The notes under the pieces are model-generated. The model saw nothing but the letters and a program-made list of their open reading frames with translations, was not told the origin of the DNA and ran no database searches. Both the position numbers and the translations under genes were made by a program. A stretch of DNA of 64,000 nt. It comes from Sympetrum striolatum (lineage: Eukaryota > Arthropoda > Insecta > Odonata > Libellulidae). How positions within the stretch are numbered: position 1 is the first letter of the stretch; every line of letters starts with the position of its first letter. Shown in pieces: positions 46,854 to 59,265 of the stretch. The stretch covers positions 558,001 through 622,000 of the forward strand of contig CANPUZ010000059.1 in assembly GCA_947579665.1 (NCBI GenBank), written 5' to 3'.

Positions 46854-47843
46854 GAGTAAAATGTAGCTTGTATTCTGCAAGCAAGTTGTAAACACAAATT
46901 TCAAGTCGACATCATATCGAGAGGGTCCTAAAAAGTAGAAAAGTATTGAAAATATTCTTAAAATTCCCTGCAATTTCTCCGTCCGGCATCGAAGCCGAGT
47001 CTTTTGGTGATACTTCCTATGCAACATAATAGAAGAGCACCATCTCTAACTATGTGAGAAAATTCAAGCATAAATATTGGCTTCAACTGCTACTCAAACG
47101 ACGTCCTACTTTTCCCTTATATTCCTCATGAAAGAAATGTTTATGTGCTCTGGAATCGAACCCAGTAACAGTGGTGTCTTATCTATTTTTTTCATAAAGT
47201 AAAACTTAATATACATCTTCTATGTAAGAAAGAACTTTCTATGCAGCAAAACAGAAAATCACCATCTCTAACTTCATATGCAAATTCAAGCAGAAATATT
47301 GCTTGCAACTGCCTCAAACAACGTCCTACTTTTCCCTTATATTCCTTATGAGAGAAAAGTTATTGAGCTCTGGCATCGAACCCAGGAATAAAACGGGCTT
47401 ATGAAAATTTTTTTCTAAAACTAATTCTTACCGTTAATCTTCCAGCTAAGCACGAACTTCCTATTATTTTGATAAGTGCATCAAAAAAAATAATGAAAAA
47501 CCTCTCACATGTATTTTAAAGGGCAGATATTTGCATCGTCCTAGCATCGAACCCAGGACATTTTCTGTGAAAATCATTTGTGTTTTCAAATCATCATGAA
47601 TATATATAAAGGTTCTTAGAGTTTTGATTCTCTACCTATTCGGGAAGTATTTAAAAAAAAATTCCCAATATTCAAAGCAATACATTCAAATGGGAAAAAT
47701 CGGGGCTTTGGGGCCCTCTGGAATCAAACCCATGACACTGAGGTTCAATATCGCAATTTTTCTGGTGGTTACACATTATGGCCAATTCACTGTAAAACTT
47801 TCAACTCAATCACGCTTGTGGTTTAGCCTGTGAATTAGTATCC
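46854..47843 (-). mobile_element. Dispersed modular repeat copy (reverse)
   Basis: Starts GAGTAAAATGTAGCTTGTATTCTGCAAGC. Modules lie near 46988, 47155, 47370, 47548 and 47726. It ends GCCTGTGAATTAGTATCC. It stands head-to-head with the next copy. Confidence 0.8.
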
Positions 47844-47914
47844 TATCTATATACCTATGTATCTATTTTATATAGATGCTTCTCCGGATTCATTCATGTA
47901 TATACCCAGATAGG
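47844..47914. repeat. Head-to-head spacer of modular repeats
   Basis: TATC-type microsatellite on both sides of ATAGATGCTTCTCCGGATTCATTCATG; same layout as 29312-29422 but less symmetrical. Confidence 0.75.
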
Positions 47915-48979
47915 ATACTAATTCATAGCCTAAACCACAAGCGTGATTGACTTGAAATTTTTACCACGTATTGGCCATAACGTACAACTGCCAGAAAAAT
48001 TGTGATTTTGAACCTCAGTGTCATAGGTTCGATTCCAGAAGGCCCCAAATTCCCGATTTTTCCCGTTTAAATGCATTGCTTTGATATTAGGGAATTTTTA
48101 AAAAATACATTCGGGATAGGTAGAGAATCAAAACTCAAGGAGCCTATATATATGGTTATGATCTATCTAAATGAGTTTTACGAAATATAACCTGGGTTCA
48201 AGGCTAGGTTGAGGCAAAAATCGGCGGTTTAAAATGCATTGTGGCGATTTTTAAGATTTTTTTGGACCCTTTCCCGATGGCATGGAAACTTGAAATTCGG
48301 CATGGAGTTTGAGATCATAAATATATCTCATAATCAAATTTTACATATTCCCTTATGGTCCTTGGTTCGATCCCAGAGAGTAATTTACATTCCTCAATGC
48401 ATTTCTTATAGAGATAACAGAAAAAGGTTTTAGTTACTTCCCGGCGTGATATCGACTTCAAACTTTGTATGAAATTAGAACAAGTCCTAATAAGTCATAC
48501 TGTGCATTCACAGCTACAACTATTTCCCGGGTTCGACACCAGGCGTCTCTACAATCAGTAAATTATCCGATATTTAAGAATTAATTTAAACCCCTTCCAA
48601 ATAATATTAAAACATGAAATTAGGCATATAGATAGAGAGCATAGATACATTTCAAAAACATGGTTTAGATTTCCTAGTTCGTCATTGGTTCAAATCCAGA
48701 GAGCCATTTACATTATTGATAAGTAGGACGTCGTTTGAGGCAGTTAGAGCCAATATTTCTGCTTGAATTTTCACACAAAGTAAGAGATGGTGATTTTCTG
48801 TTGTGCTGCATATTAGGTTCACCAGAAAGGCCTAGGATCGATGCCAGATGATAAAACTGCAGTTAATTTTAAGAATATTTTCAATCCCTTTTTTTTTCTT
48901 TTGAGGGCCGTCCCGATATGATGCCGACATGAAATTAGTGTTATCAATCTGCTTGCAGTATGCCAGCAACATTTTACTC
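47915..48979 (+). mobile_element. Dispersed modular repeat copy (forward)
   Basis: GGATACTAATTCATAGCC start, six modules (T-arm-like motifs near 48029, 48200, 48367, 48532, 48690 and 48838), hairpin with one mismatch (GCTTGCAGTATGCCAGC), then AACATTTTACTC. Confidence 0.82.
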
Positions 48980-49042
48980 GTATCTATTATATATAGATGC
49001 TTCTCTGGATTCATTGATATAGATAGATAGATAGATAGATTG

Positions 49043-50038
49043 GATACTTATTCACAGCCTAAACCACAAGCGTCATTGACTTGAAATTTTAGGACGCATT
49101 GGCCATAATGTGTAACCGCAAGAAAAAATGCGATTTTTATCCTCAGTGTCGTGGGTTCAATTCCAGAGGGCCCCTAAGTCCCGAATTTTGCCATTTAAAA
49201 GCATTGCGCCAATTTTCGGGAATTTAAAAAAAATACTTTCCTGATAGCTAGAATATCAAAACTCATGGAGCATATATATATGGTCATGATCTACCGAAAA
49301 CACAAAGGACTTATAATGAAGTAATCCTGGGTTCGATGCTAGGACGATTTAAATATCTGCCCTTTAAAATACATGGGAGTAGTTTTTCATTATTTTTTTG
49401 ATGCACTTATCGAAATGATAGGAAGTTTGTTCTTTGCTGGAAGATGTATGGTAAGAATTGGTTTAAGAAAAAAATTTAGATAAGACCTTACTGTTCCTGG
49501 GTTCGATGCCGGGGCATATTAAAATTTCTCTCATAAGGAATATAAGGGAAAAGTAGGACGTCCTTTGAAGCAGTTGTACCCAATATTTTTGCTTAAATTT
49601 TCACACATTGGTTAGAGGTGGTGATCGTCTTTGATGCTGCATAGAAAGTATTACCAGAAAGACCCGGGTTCGAAGCCAGACGGTATATATATCCCCCATT
49701 TATAATATATTGAGTTAGTTTTCATTATTTATTTTGTTGTACTTATCGAAATAATAGGAATTTCTTGCTTTGCCAGAAGATGTATATTAAGACTCGGCTT
49801 AAGAAAAAAAATTAGATACGACAATGCTGTTACTGGGTTCGATGCCAGAGCACGAAAAAAATTTCTCCCACAAGGAATATAAGGGAAAAGTAAGTCGTCA
49901 TTTTAGGCAGTTGCAGCCAAAATTTCTGATTGAATTTTCACATATAGTGAGAGATGGTGATCTTCTATTGTGGTGCATAGTAAGTTCACCAGGAAGACCC
50001 GGGCTCGATGCCAGACGATTAAATTGCAGCGAATTTTG
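49043..50038 (+). mobile_element. Modular repeat copy, 3' end lost at a Tigger junction
   Basis: Starts after (TAGA)n at GGATACTTATTCACAGCC. The modules proceed normally to GCAGCGAATTTTGCAA near 50040. The hairpin end is missing, and the sequence changes to the hairpin/Tigger junction. Confidence 0.8.
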
Positions 50039-50043
50039 CAAAG

Positions 50044-50076
50044 GTCGCAAAGGATATATAATATACATCCTTTGCG
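50044..50076. repeat. Perfect 11-bp hairpin at element junction
   Basis: TCGCAAAGGAT and ATCCTTTGCGA separated by 11 bases (ATATAATATAC). It lies exactly between the broken modular repeat and the broken end of the Tigger element. Confidence 0.85.
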
Positions 50077-51546
50077 ACGACGAGTAGCTATTTTTTAAAA
50101 ACAAAATAATAGAAAAGAAATAGAACTTACCAAGCGTCCGAAGATAGTGCTGGACGAGAAATCTTCGGTAGTGGACTTAAAAGCTGTTAATTATTCCCAT
50201 GTCCAGCAGTTGCATCTTACTGGTGCTATTTGGACTCAGAAAAAGTACTTTGACGATTGGTAGCACTAGTCCACTTATTTTACGAACTGGGGCATTATCT
50301 GTACAATAAGTAGTACATTGCGATTCTCGCATGCGCTCTTCCTCTGCAAGAAGATAATTTGCTTCTGAAAAATGTCCGTCATCATCCATGCTTTTTTATT
50401 ACTTTCGTACAACACAGGCTAATTTTTCACATTCTTGAAGCAACTGGGAGCTCTTGATTTTGCAATCACAACTGGTTTCAACTTTTTAGATCCATCTTGG
50501 TTATATATCAGCATTACTGTAACCCTATCCTTAGATTTTTTACCTCCGCGACATTTTTTACCACGGGTCCCGAGGGTGCAGTCAGGTAATGCCTTGAAAA
50601 ACAAACTTGTTTCATCCAGGTTGTATATATCTTGTGGGGAATATTTAGACACAATGTATCATTTATTCCATGCGGTTGCTCAACGTCTTTTGTGTTGGCG
50701 TTACCTTCTTCTCCACAGATTTTGATTGAAGTGATTCCGTATCTTTTCTTGAATCTATCAAGCCACCCAAAGTTGTCGCACTTCAGTTTAAGAGCCAAAA
50801 CCTGAGCCTTCTCCTTCATAATTGGTCCCTTTATAGGCAATTTGCATGCATGACACTTCTAGAAAAAATTATACAGCTGCCTATCAAGTTGAACAAATTG
50901 CGACAATGAGACATATGTACTTTGTTTTTAATGATGTTTTGTGACTCAAAATTTTTTCACTTGAATTGACAATTGCTGCCAATAATGTAGATAAAGAAAT
51001 GCCATACTTCCGAGCAATTTCTGTTTTTGTCTGCCCGCGATCACGTACTTCCTTGATAATTGACCTTTTGGTGACCAAACTCAGGGACTTCCTCTTTTTT
51101 TTGGTCAGCAATGTTTCATCAATTATTTTACTAATAGGCACACGGGATATCACAACACAGGCCACCTCGCGTAGAGATTCTGACTAAACGCGCGCGACTT
51201 TTCCTCGCTTGTATATGTTTGTATCCCACAAAATTTGCACATTTATCATCTAAAATACATGGGATGAGGGTCCTCCCAACATAGACAATCTGGATTCAGC
51301 TGCTCCTGTTTACGGCGATCGTCATCCCATTGTATTGAGCTCAGTGCGACAAAACCATTTCAAATACTTCGTAAAACCGGGGTTCATTCACTCCTAGGGA
51401 CCGGCTTCTCACTTCGTAAAACATGAAATCGAGGTTTTACGTAAAACCGAGGTCATTTTACATGTACAAAGATCGGGACCGGCGGAATGGTTTGTAAAAC
51501 TGTGTCACTTCGTAAAATCGAGGTTCGTAAAAACGGGGTTCTACTG
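50077..51546 (-). mobile_element. Tigger/pogo-type DNA transposon, one end missing
   Basis: Read on the minus strand, the element starts CAGTAGAACCCCG at 51546 with TTTTTACGAACCTCG following, the Tigger-type terminal repeat, next to a TA (51547-51548) as expected for this superfamily. Several more GTAAAACCGAGG-like subterminal repeats lie at 51360-51545. The transposase is decayed, and no matching terminal repeat exists at the left end, which stops in the hairpin junction near 50077. Confidence 0.8.
50105..51165 (-). pseudogene. Tigger transposase remnant
   Basis: The N-terminal CENP-B-like helix-turn-helix is at 51085-50930 (KRSIIKEVRDRGQTKTEIAR, then KYGIS). A Tc5-type HTH follows at 50840-50750 (NFGWLDRFKKRYGI). 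The DDE domain has LDETSLFF (about 50610), TDNAP (about 50300) and LLDMGII (about 50195), supplying the three acidic positions. At least two frameshifts and a TAA (near 50166, just before VHYRR) interrupt it. In life it would cut and paste its own terminal repeats. Confidence 0.82.
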
Positions 51547-51548
51547 TA

Positions 51549-52495
51549 TTTATACGAAATATAAAATACGAAACTATTTCTATTTTTAAAAATGGTGACA
51601 CTTTGTCCTTGCTTCGATCCCAGACGAGTCAAAGCATTTCTGTAAGAAATGCATGTAAAGCTCATTTTTGTCGATGCAGACTTCATTTCTTTTGCAAAAT
51701 TAAATTGAAAAGAATGGTCACACGAGATTGTGACGTAAACCAATAGCAGAGAAAAAGAATACAAAACCTTATTTTGGTCATTTATTATTGTTTTCGAACT
51801 GAATTTTCGAAATTTTACTCAGAATACCTGAATTTTGTTGTAAATTTTGTGAGTATAAACAACCGGTCCCCCTGACAAAAAATGCCATTGTTGAATCCAA
51901 GATCCTGCCTTTTGGCCTATTTAGAGCTAAGAAGAAGAGAAAAGTTGCTGGTTTCGTTCACATTGATAAGCATAATCAATCGTTGGAAGTGATTTTAATG
52001 ATCAATTTTCGAAAAACAAAATGTAATTTAATTTGATGCCGAATGTTGTATTCAGTGAAATTCATTTGTATTGTTTTGGAAATGATTTGATAGTCTGTTA
52101 TTGGAAATCAAAGTGAGAGTTATTGCATTAAATTTGATTCATTTCTTTAGTTATTTTCCAGTTGGTCATCGTCAAATACAATAGTATGCATTAACACATC
52201 AAATTTTGTGGCAGATAATGGATAGTAGTTAATGATTTTTGTATAAATAACGAAAATTCTCCATCCAAACGCGAGAGCCGAGCTAGCGTAACGTACCATG
52301 TTCTCCATCTTTCTTTTCTCTCCCTCCCTTTTTGAGAGAGAGGCTCGCCGGCCCGAAATGTGGACTTAGAATTTCTTGGTGGGTCAGGGGTGGTAACTTT
52401 TTTTGCTGTTAGCTATACAAACACAATGAAAATAATTAACTCTCAGTTGTGTCTATTTGTTTATGAATTATCGATCAATGGCTAAACAGTAATTA
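51549..52495. other. Unassigned, with one stray T-arm-like module
   Basis: 51590-51670 contains TGCTTCGATCCCAGACGAG followed by CATTTCTGTAAGAAATGCAT, resembling a single isolated module of the modular repeat family. The rest is AT-rich with a CT-rich patch near 52310-52350. Confidence 0.4.
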
Positions 52496-52499
52496 TATG

Positions 52500-53353
52500 A
52501 TGCTATCTATTATATATAATTCCTTTTCTGGATTTATTCATATGTATCTATTATATATAGATGCTTCTCTGGATTCATTCATGCATCTAATTATATATAT
52601 AGATAGATAGATAGGATACTAATTCACAGGCTAAACCACAAGCGTCATTGACATGAAATTTTTACGACATAATGGCCAGAACATGTTACTGCCAGGAAAA
52701 TTGCGATTTTGAACCTCAGTGTCATGGGTTTGATTCCAGAGGACCCCAAAGTCCTGATTTTTCCCATTTAAAAGCATTGCTTTGTTTTTCTGGAAATTTT
52801 TAAAAAATATTTCCCGCATAGGTAGAGAATCAAAAGTCAAAGGGCCTACAGATATGGTAATTTATGACTTTCACGAAAAATATCGTGGGTTCGATGCTAG
52901 GAAGATGCAAAAAAATACATTGAGGTAGTTAATCATGATTTTTTTGAAGCACTTATTGAAATGATAGGAAGTTCCTGCTTGGCTACAAGATGTATAGTAG
53001 GAATTGGTTTAAGAAAAAAATTTAGATAAGTTCGTGCTATTCCTGTGTTTGATGCCAGGGTTTATTAAAATTTCTCTCAAAAATAATATAAGGGAAAAGT
53101 GAGATGTCGTTTGAGGCAGTTGCAACCAATATTTCTGCTTGAATTTTCATATATAGTTAGAGATGGAGATCTTCTGTTGTGCTGCATAGAAAGTATTACC
53201 AGGAAGACCTGGGTTCGATGCCAGATGGAAAAATTGCAGCGAAGTTTATGAATCTTTTCAATCCTTTTTTTTCTTTTGAGGACCCTCTCGATATGATGCC
53301 TACTTTAAATTTGTGTAATCAACATGCTTGCAGAATGCAAGCAACATTTTACT
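52500..53353 (+). mobile_element. Dispersed modular repeat copy (forward, short)
   Basis: Spacer-like start with two TCTATTATATATA blocks, (TAGA)n, GGATACTAATTCACAGGC at 52614, four T-arm-like modules (about 52730, 52885, 53047, 53213), hairpin GCTTGCAGAATGCAAGC plus AACATTTTACTT. Confidence 0.82.
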
Positions 53354-54110
53354 TGTATGTAAATGGATATGCCTAAAATAAACAACTTAACACCTCTATG
53401 TTGTCAAGAAGCAATGGAATTGGTATCGAGAAGCAAAGTGGTCGCTTCCTGTCCATCTTGGCAGAGCAAAACTCCCAAAAGTGTTAAAAACAGTAAATTA
53501 AAGCTCACAACTGCCACTGAATGAAGCACTTAAAAAAATATGATTCGTAAATAATTTATACCTGTTTGTGATTTTCTTGTAGATTTTGTGCAAGTTTTGA
53601 CAGTAAAGATTCTTTAATATCAAATCCCACTAAGTGCTGCTGAATGCTATTGATTAAGTGCATGGTTTTTTATTTCCTTATTAGTTTGCGAGAATTTCTG
53701 GAAACTGCAAAACAATTGCCTTGGCGATTGAATGTGCTTTTCAGGATAAAATTGATGTATCGCATGTTAGTTGCTTTGAAGGCTTTGGCATGCTTTCATA
53801 CTGGAATATCAACTGCTGAATGTTTGAAATAACTTTAAGATCTCCTTTTGGACTTCCCACTTGCCTTTCTGCTTGAACGCTACTTATTTTAATAACATTA
53901 GACACAATAACAATACTTTAAACTGAAGCAAGAGACAATGAAATTGATACTGCACACATTTTTAGATGCATTTGAAATTGAACGTTAAAATTTAGCAAAT
54001 ATTAGCGTAAAAGTTTGGTATTCTCTTTTCAGAAATATCTTGCACATCTACTAAATATTAGCAGCAATTTTAAACTGCTTTTGATGTGGACTGCTTATAT
54101 GCAATTATTC
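53354..54110. other. AT-rich stretch, nothing recognised
   Basis: No supported feature; the open frame at 53644-53832 has no recognisable domain. Confidence 0.4.
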
Positions 54111-54114
54111 GTTA

Positions 54115-54720
54115 TTCCACTTGTAATTTGGAAATAAATTGGAAGGTTTTTGGCCATATTTTGCAAAAAAAATCGAGGAAACCAATTTAAGTTTGTGCTC
54201 AATTTGAAGCTTCTAGCAAGATCTTTCCGAAGACCTTAGAGATGTTTAATTTGCACAGCCATTTTTCCAAAACTCGTTTTAAAGTTGAAATGAATTGGAA
54301 ATATTTCTGTTTTTTGGCATTTGCTTAACAATCGACAAAACCTATTGATTTTTCAGCTGGTTTTGAACCTTTTGACAAAGTTTTTCTAAAAAAAACGAGA
54401 AGATTTTCACTTTTGCTCGGCAATTTTCCCAATGGAGTTGAAATTTTGAAAAAAATCACCAATGGGGCATGGCAGGGGGATTTTGCTTACAAATCAAGAA
54501 AACCTATTCATTTCTGTGCTGGTTTTGAAGCTTATGACAAGCTCTCTACAAATTGCTAGCAGATTTCAAATTTTGTGCAGCAGTTTGCCCAGAAACAGTC
54601 GAGAAAGCTAAAAAATATTCTGAAAATTTTCAGTTTTTTGGTCATATTTTGTTTAGAAATTGAGAAAACCTTTTCATTGTTGTGCTGGTTTTGAAATTTC
54701 ACTCAACGCATGCTCATCTT
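54115..54720. repeat. Degenerate tandem repeat, unit ~150-170 bp
   Basis: Blocks of the type TTTTTGG(C/T)CATATTTTG...AAA(A/T)(A/T)(C/T)GAG(A/G)AAACC...GCTGGTTTTGAA recur near 54148, 54310, 54480 and 54640. They are related in style to 41950-42620 but not clearly the same sequence. Confidence 0.5.
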
Positions 54721-55390
54721 TTAGTCAATATTGTTCTGATTTTTGATTCTTGTGTTGGTCTTGCTTGTCCACAGAAGGCTATACTGTTGCTTTGTCCGCT
54801 TTCTTTGCTTCTTATCTTTTCCTTTGCATCTGCATGACTTTCTTTCCCACAGAACACTTTGTCGGATTGCATCTCTCAGTTCTATCAAATCTCAACGCAT
54901 CCTAAGACATTTTTCCTCCCATTTCAGACCTTGACCACGCTGTTGGATGCTGCTCACTCTGGTCCATTCGAGAGCTGTCTCTGAGGAATGGTTTTGCTGT
55001 CGAAGGAATTCTTATCAGTTTCGTTCATTGTATTGGTTGTCATCATCCTGGATCTTTGTGTCTCGTTTCATTTTATCAGTTGCCGCATTTGGTATTGGTG
55101 TACGAACATCAATGTGTTTCCAGCATCTTTACCATCAATAGTATTATGTCGTTTCGTAAAGTACCTTATAATGAACATCACTTTTTAAATATGAGTATGA
55201 TTTTTGATTTATGTGAAAAACTTTTACACTGACTAGATGTGTTATTTTCTTGTTTAATTTCAAACTTAAATTCCTCAATTGAGACATTCGTACAAAGAAT
55301 TGTCTTTATTATTATTAATTTCTTGCTAATATGTATGCGTTTTTTGAATCGCAATGTATGTGAAGGAGTTTTTACATATACGAGATTTGT
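54721..55390. other. Possible isolated exon near 54928, otherwise unassigned
   Basis: CTCCCATTTCAG at 54916-54927 is a good acceptor. It is followed by 18 open codons (TLTTLLDAAHSGPFESCL) and TGA. Joined to the preceding ZAD exon in phase 2 it would stop at once, so no gene link can be shown. Confidence 0.25.
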
Positions 55391-55399
55391 TTGACAAAA

Positions 55400-55650
55400 T
55401 TAAGTCATTAACATACTTAATTTCAAACCAGATTTATGTGCATTCATTTCAAGATGATAATTACGTTATTTTTATTATTTTAATGTGATTTTTAATTGCA
55501 GACATAGAACAAAAAGATAATACATGTAAACATAAATAAGTCATTCTGCGTACTTAATTGAAACCAAATTTATGGTTAATTTCAAAGTGATGATTACTTT
55601 ATTTGTATTATTTCACTGTATTTTTTAAATTGCTGACACAAAACGTAAAG
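55400..55650. repeat. Tandem duplication, period ~128 bp
   Basis: AAGTCATTAACATACTTAATTTCAAACCAGATTTATG and its diverged partner AAGTCATTCTGCGTACTTAATTGAAACCAAATTTATG, each followed by TTTCAA(G/A)(A/G)TGATGATTAC-type and TTGC(A/T)GACA(T/C)A blocks. Confidence 0.75.
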
Positions 55651-57190
55651 ATTTGCGCAAGTCAATCAGTCTTGGCTTACAAGTTTTGTCTAGTCATGAA
55701 GATGGCTTCAACTCATCTGTAATTGTTTAATTAACCCTAAATGAGGTTATATATTTATTTCGCCATTTTGGTTATGCATTGTCTGACATTCCACAATCTA
55801 TTCTGTGATTTCCCGAACCGTTTTAAGAAAACGTCTGATTTTTGTAGATAAATATATATATTGGGATTGATTTTGGGTGGATTAGCTAGCAATATCCCTG
55901 CACGTCGTACGGGGCTCTACGCAATAGGTAAAGTTAAGAACGAAGGATTACAGGACATTTCTACATCTATAAAATAGATAAATGTTGGAGTTTGTATGTA
56001 TATAAGTGCAATGAGCAAGACCAAAGATCTTCTTTGGAGATATGGTTAAATAACAAAGCTCAATAATGCTTAAAATGGGTAGACCAAATTTATAAGTTCT
56101 TGTAAATATTCATAGATATGTATGGATGTCTGTGTATATATTTATTTAATATGTGCAAACATATATGCAGGTCTAGTCCCTCTGAGCAGAAAACAGTTAG
56201 TAGATGCAGTCGTTTGTTTTGCGATTTAAACTGGACGGGAAGTTGGGAAAACTCTGAAAATTCTCAACTAAAATTTTGGGGTGTTGATCACATGGCATGT
56301 GCATTGTTTCTTTGTTGTTTTTATATTTCGTGGACGTTTCTAATGATTGTGGCAACCGCTGCACTTTGTCGCATCGTTTCTTTCTGCGTTTGTCTCTATC
56401 ACATTCAAATACCACGATGTTTTGACTTGAAATGACCGTATTTCGTTTTGTCATTTTTTTCTCTGTTCATTCAACTGCCTCGACTTTTTTTGATTTTTCC
56501 TAAAGACTTGAGGAACTACCGAGCATCCCTTTATAAACCTTATTACTTTAAAATACATTGAAATACTTTGAATACTAAACTTTTAAATTACACCACCTGT
56601 TTCAACCTAACCGCTTATTGTCAAACACGAGATAGGTTTGTGCCGGTTTAATTTATTATCTTCCAAACTGGTCGTGCAATTAAATAGTTTTTGTGGAATT
56701 CGTATGAATATTTTAATACGGTCTAAAGGATTGTTAAATGAAACTGGTTTTAGCAAACAAAAAAGGAACTTTTACTGTTCTGCGTACAGCAACCTCTGCT
56801 TAAGTTTCATAAAACCAGTTATGTTTAACAATCCTTTAGATTATGTGAGATATCCCCTATATCTCAGCCTCCTCCGTGAGTTTTATTTAAATTTGATCGT
56901 GATTACAGAATTCCACCTAATTAAGGTTTTTTGATTGAATTCATTCCAATTGCTTTTGTTTCATGTTGAATTTCATCCGAAAACCCCTTGCTTTGTTAAT
57001 ACTTGTATTACCTAGAGTCCTCATTGACACATGTTGGTTTTTTTCATGTCAATTTATTTATAATACCTATTTTGGCATTATTTAAGCATCCTCTTTCGAT
57101 AATATGAGTAAAGCAAATCATTTTACTAAGTTTTACTTGTTATGGATGGTTGAAAAGTCTAATTCTTGTAATTAATGTTGATTATTTTTA
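55651..57190. other. Unassigned AT-rich DNA
   Basis: The frame at 56118-56435 has no recognisable domain. A 26-bp inverted pair, AAAGGATTGTTAAATGAAAC (56725) and complement-like AACAATCCTTTAGA (56826), may form a hairpin. Confidence 0.4.
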
Positions 57191-57192
57191 TA

Positions 57193-57485
57193 GTTCCTTA
57201 TGTTATCCTATTCTGGAATTGATACTCATGGCAATCGAAGCTCAATTTATTCAATCATCAAGAATTCAGTTATTTTGGCTGATCTTAAAAGTGTTTAATA
57301 CTCAGGGGATAGCTTTGTCCTGGTCTCTGTTAGAAATTCCTTATGCTATCCTACTCAGAAATTGATACTCGTGGCAATTGAATTTTAATTTGATTCATTC
57401 GATCAGATTCTGAACTCTTTGGCTGTTCTCTAAAGTGTTTAATACTCAGAGGATAGGTTCATACTGGTTTCCGTTAGAAATTCCT
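57193..57485. repeat. Tandem duplication, period ~147 bp
   Basis: TTCCTTATGTTATCCTATTC at 57193 and TTCCTTATGCTATCCTACTC at about 57340 are both followed by AATTGATACTC(A/G)TGGCAAT. Later, AAGTGTTTAATACTCAG(G/A)GGATAG occurs twice. Confidence 0.85.
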
Positions 57486-58169
57486 GCTTCCTCAGTTCAA
57501 ATATTCTAATAAGAGACCTGTTATCGTTTGACAAACCAAAAATGGAAGCAATAGGATTGTAGTGGAGGTCCCTTTTGTAAATATTGTTTATTAAAAAAAA
57601 AATAAAACGAGGTGAGAAGTGGATTGCTCATTCTTAGTTGAATAGATACTTAAATGTGGATGATTGAAGATGGATGAATGACGATAGTGAGTCGTTGTGT
57701 TATCTTAAAAAGTGTGGTTTCGTTTGAAATCCAATATCTGTTACTTATGCGTCTAGAAGATTACAAAAGAGAAAATCATCCTTCGTTTTGAAAATACGTT
57801 CGAATCATATCAAAACCAAAGTGTCGCAGTGAGTTTTGGAATGTACAAGCTTGGTAATTTGTGATTTCATGCTGTAGAAAACTCAGTGAATTCATTCTGA
57901 TTGAATGAGTATTTTCTTGCATTTTGTAAACTCCTTACGACCCATATTAAGTCGAGTTTATTTGTATAAATATAGTGGCTCCAATACCAAACCTTGTGGA
58001 ACTGTATGGTTAACGTTTTTATGGAAATCCTTTACTGATTTAAGATGAACGTCTTGCAGAAATGAAATAAGAAACAGCTTTTTAATTTCATTATGACTTT
58101 TCAACTATTATTTCCAGAAATGATTGAATATATTTTCTGGTATTTTGTATTGCATTTACACCCAGTTTT
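57486..58169. other. AT-rich stretch, nothing recognised
   Basis: No supported feature. Confidence 0.4.
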
Positions 58170-59265
58170 TTTAGCCAAATCAACGAAAATTTAATGGTAT
58201 CAAAACAGAATTTTGTGTTACTACAAGCAAAGCAATATTATTGTCTTGCAAAGGCTGCTTCATCTCAAATGCATTTCAGATGGATCTTCACAAATATCTT
58301 TGACTTATCCTCTGTTAAGTGAAATAAATCAATGAAAATACAACGGAATAAAAACTTTACTTTGTCTAACTACCAACCAAGCATTATTATTGTATTATTG
58401 CAGTATTATATCATAAACTGCTAATGGTTTATTCAGTTTGATCAATGAACATTTAATAGTTTAAAAAAAACTTTGTGCAACTGCAAGGCAAAAGTTTTTA
58501 TCATCACAATTCAAAACTAAGGCTGTTTTTTTATTGATTAATGAATAATTTATGAAATCAGCTGATATTCAGAGCAGTGGCTAGCTACCAATGGTTCGCT
58601 AGTAAGAAGAAATTTGGCCATTATTTTCAATTTTTAAGTTTGTTACTTCATTAAATTGTGAATATTCGTTGTGCTACCTATGCTGAGAAGTAACACTTTG
58701 GAGCTAACTATGGTTTACATTTTTATTATCTTTCTAAGATCGCGTTTTCTCAAGTCCTGGCCTTGACTGAATTTAGAGAAGCATTTTATGGTAATGAAAA
58801 AAATTAAAAAACTGTTATTTCTCACCAGTACATCAAGTCGTTGAAACTGATTGTCCGAAATATATTTGTGAGCAATTGCAAAGTTTTTAATTGATTTATT
58901 ATATTTTCCTTTAATTCAAAATTTGCTAAAACCCGGTGATCTTCAGTCGAATTGACAAAAATTTAATGGAATGAAAATAGAGTAACTGCAGGTCATCTTA
59001 CAAAGGCTGCGTTACCTCGAATCTTGGAATGTATTTCAAATGGCTGTTCAGTAACATCTTTGACTATCTTATGTTAAGTTAAACAAATCAATGAACATTT
59101 AACGGAATGAAAACAGAACTTTGTGTAACTATATGCCAAGCGACTTTGTCTTGCAGAGGTTGTGTTATCTCAAATCCCAGAATGTATTTTGAGTGGCTGT
59201 TCACAAACCACTTTAACCCTTCGTCAGCTAAGTAAAACTTAAACTGCCATTCACTGAGTTTCCTT
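58170..59265. repeat. Diverged tandem/dispersed repeat, unit ~150-170 bp
   Basis: Blocks AATCAATGAA(C/A)ATTTAA(C/T)GG(A/T)A, AAACAGAA(C/T)TTTGTGTAACTA, TCTTGCA(A/G)AGG(C/T)TG(C/T)(G/T)T and ATGTATTT(C/T)(A/G)A recur near 58190, 58330, 58445, 58955 and 59095 in the same order. Confidence 0.65.

Noticed and set aside
45168..50104. Host genes between 45.1 and 50.1 kb
   Set aside because: Every larger frame there lies in modular repeat copies; none has domain content.
54928..54984. Last exon of the ZAD gene
   Set aside because: Good acceptor and 18 open codons, but in the phase left by exon 5 it terminates after one residue.
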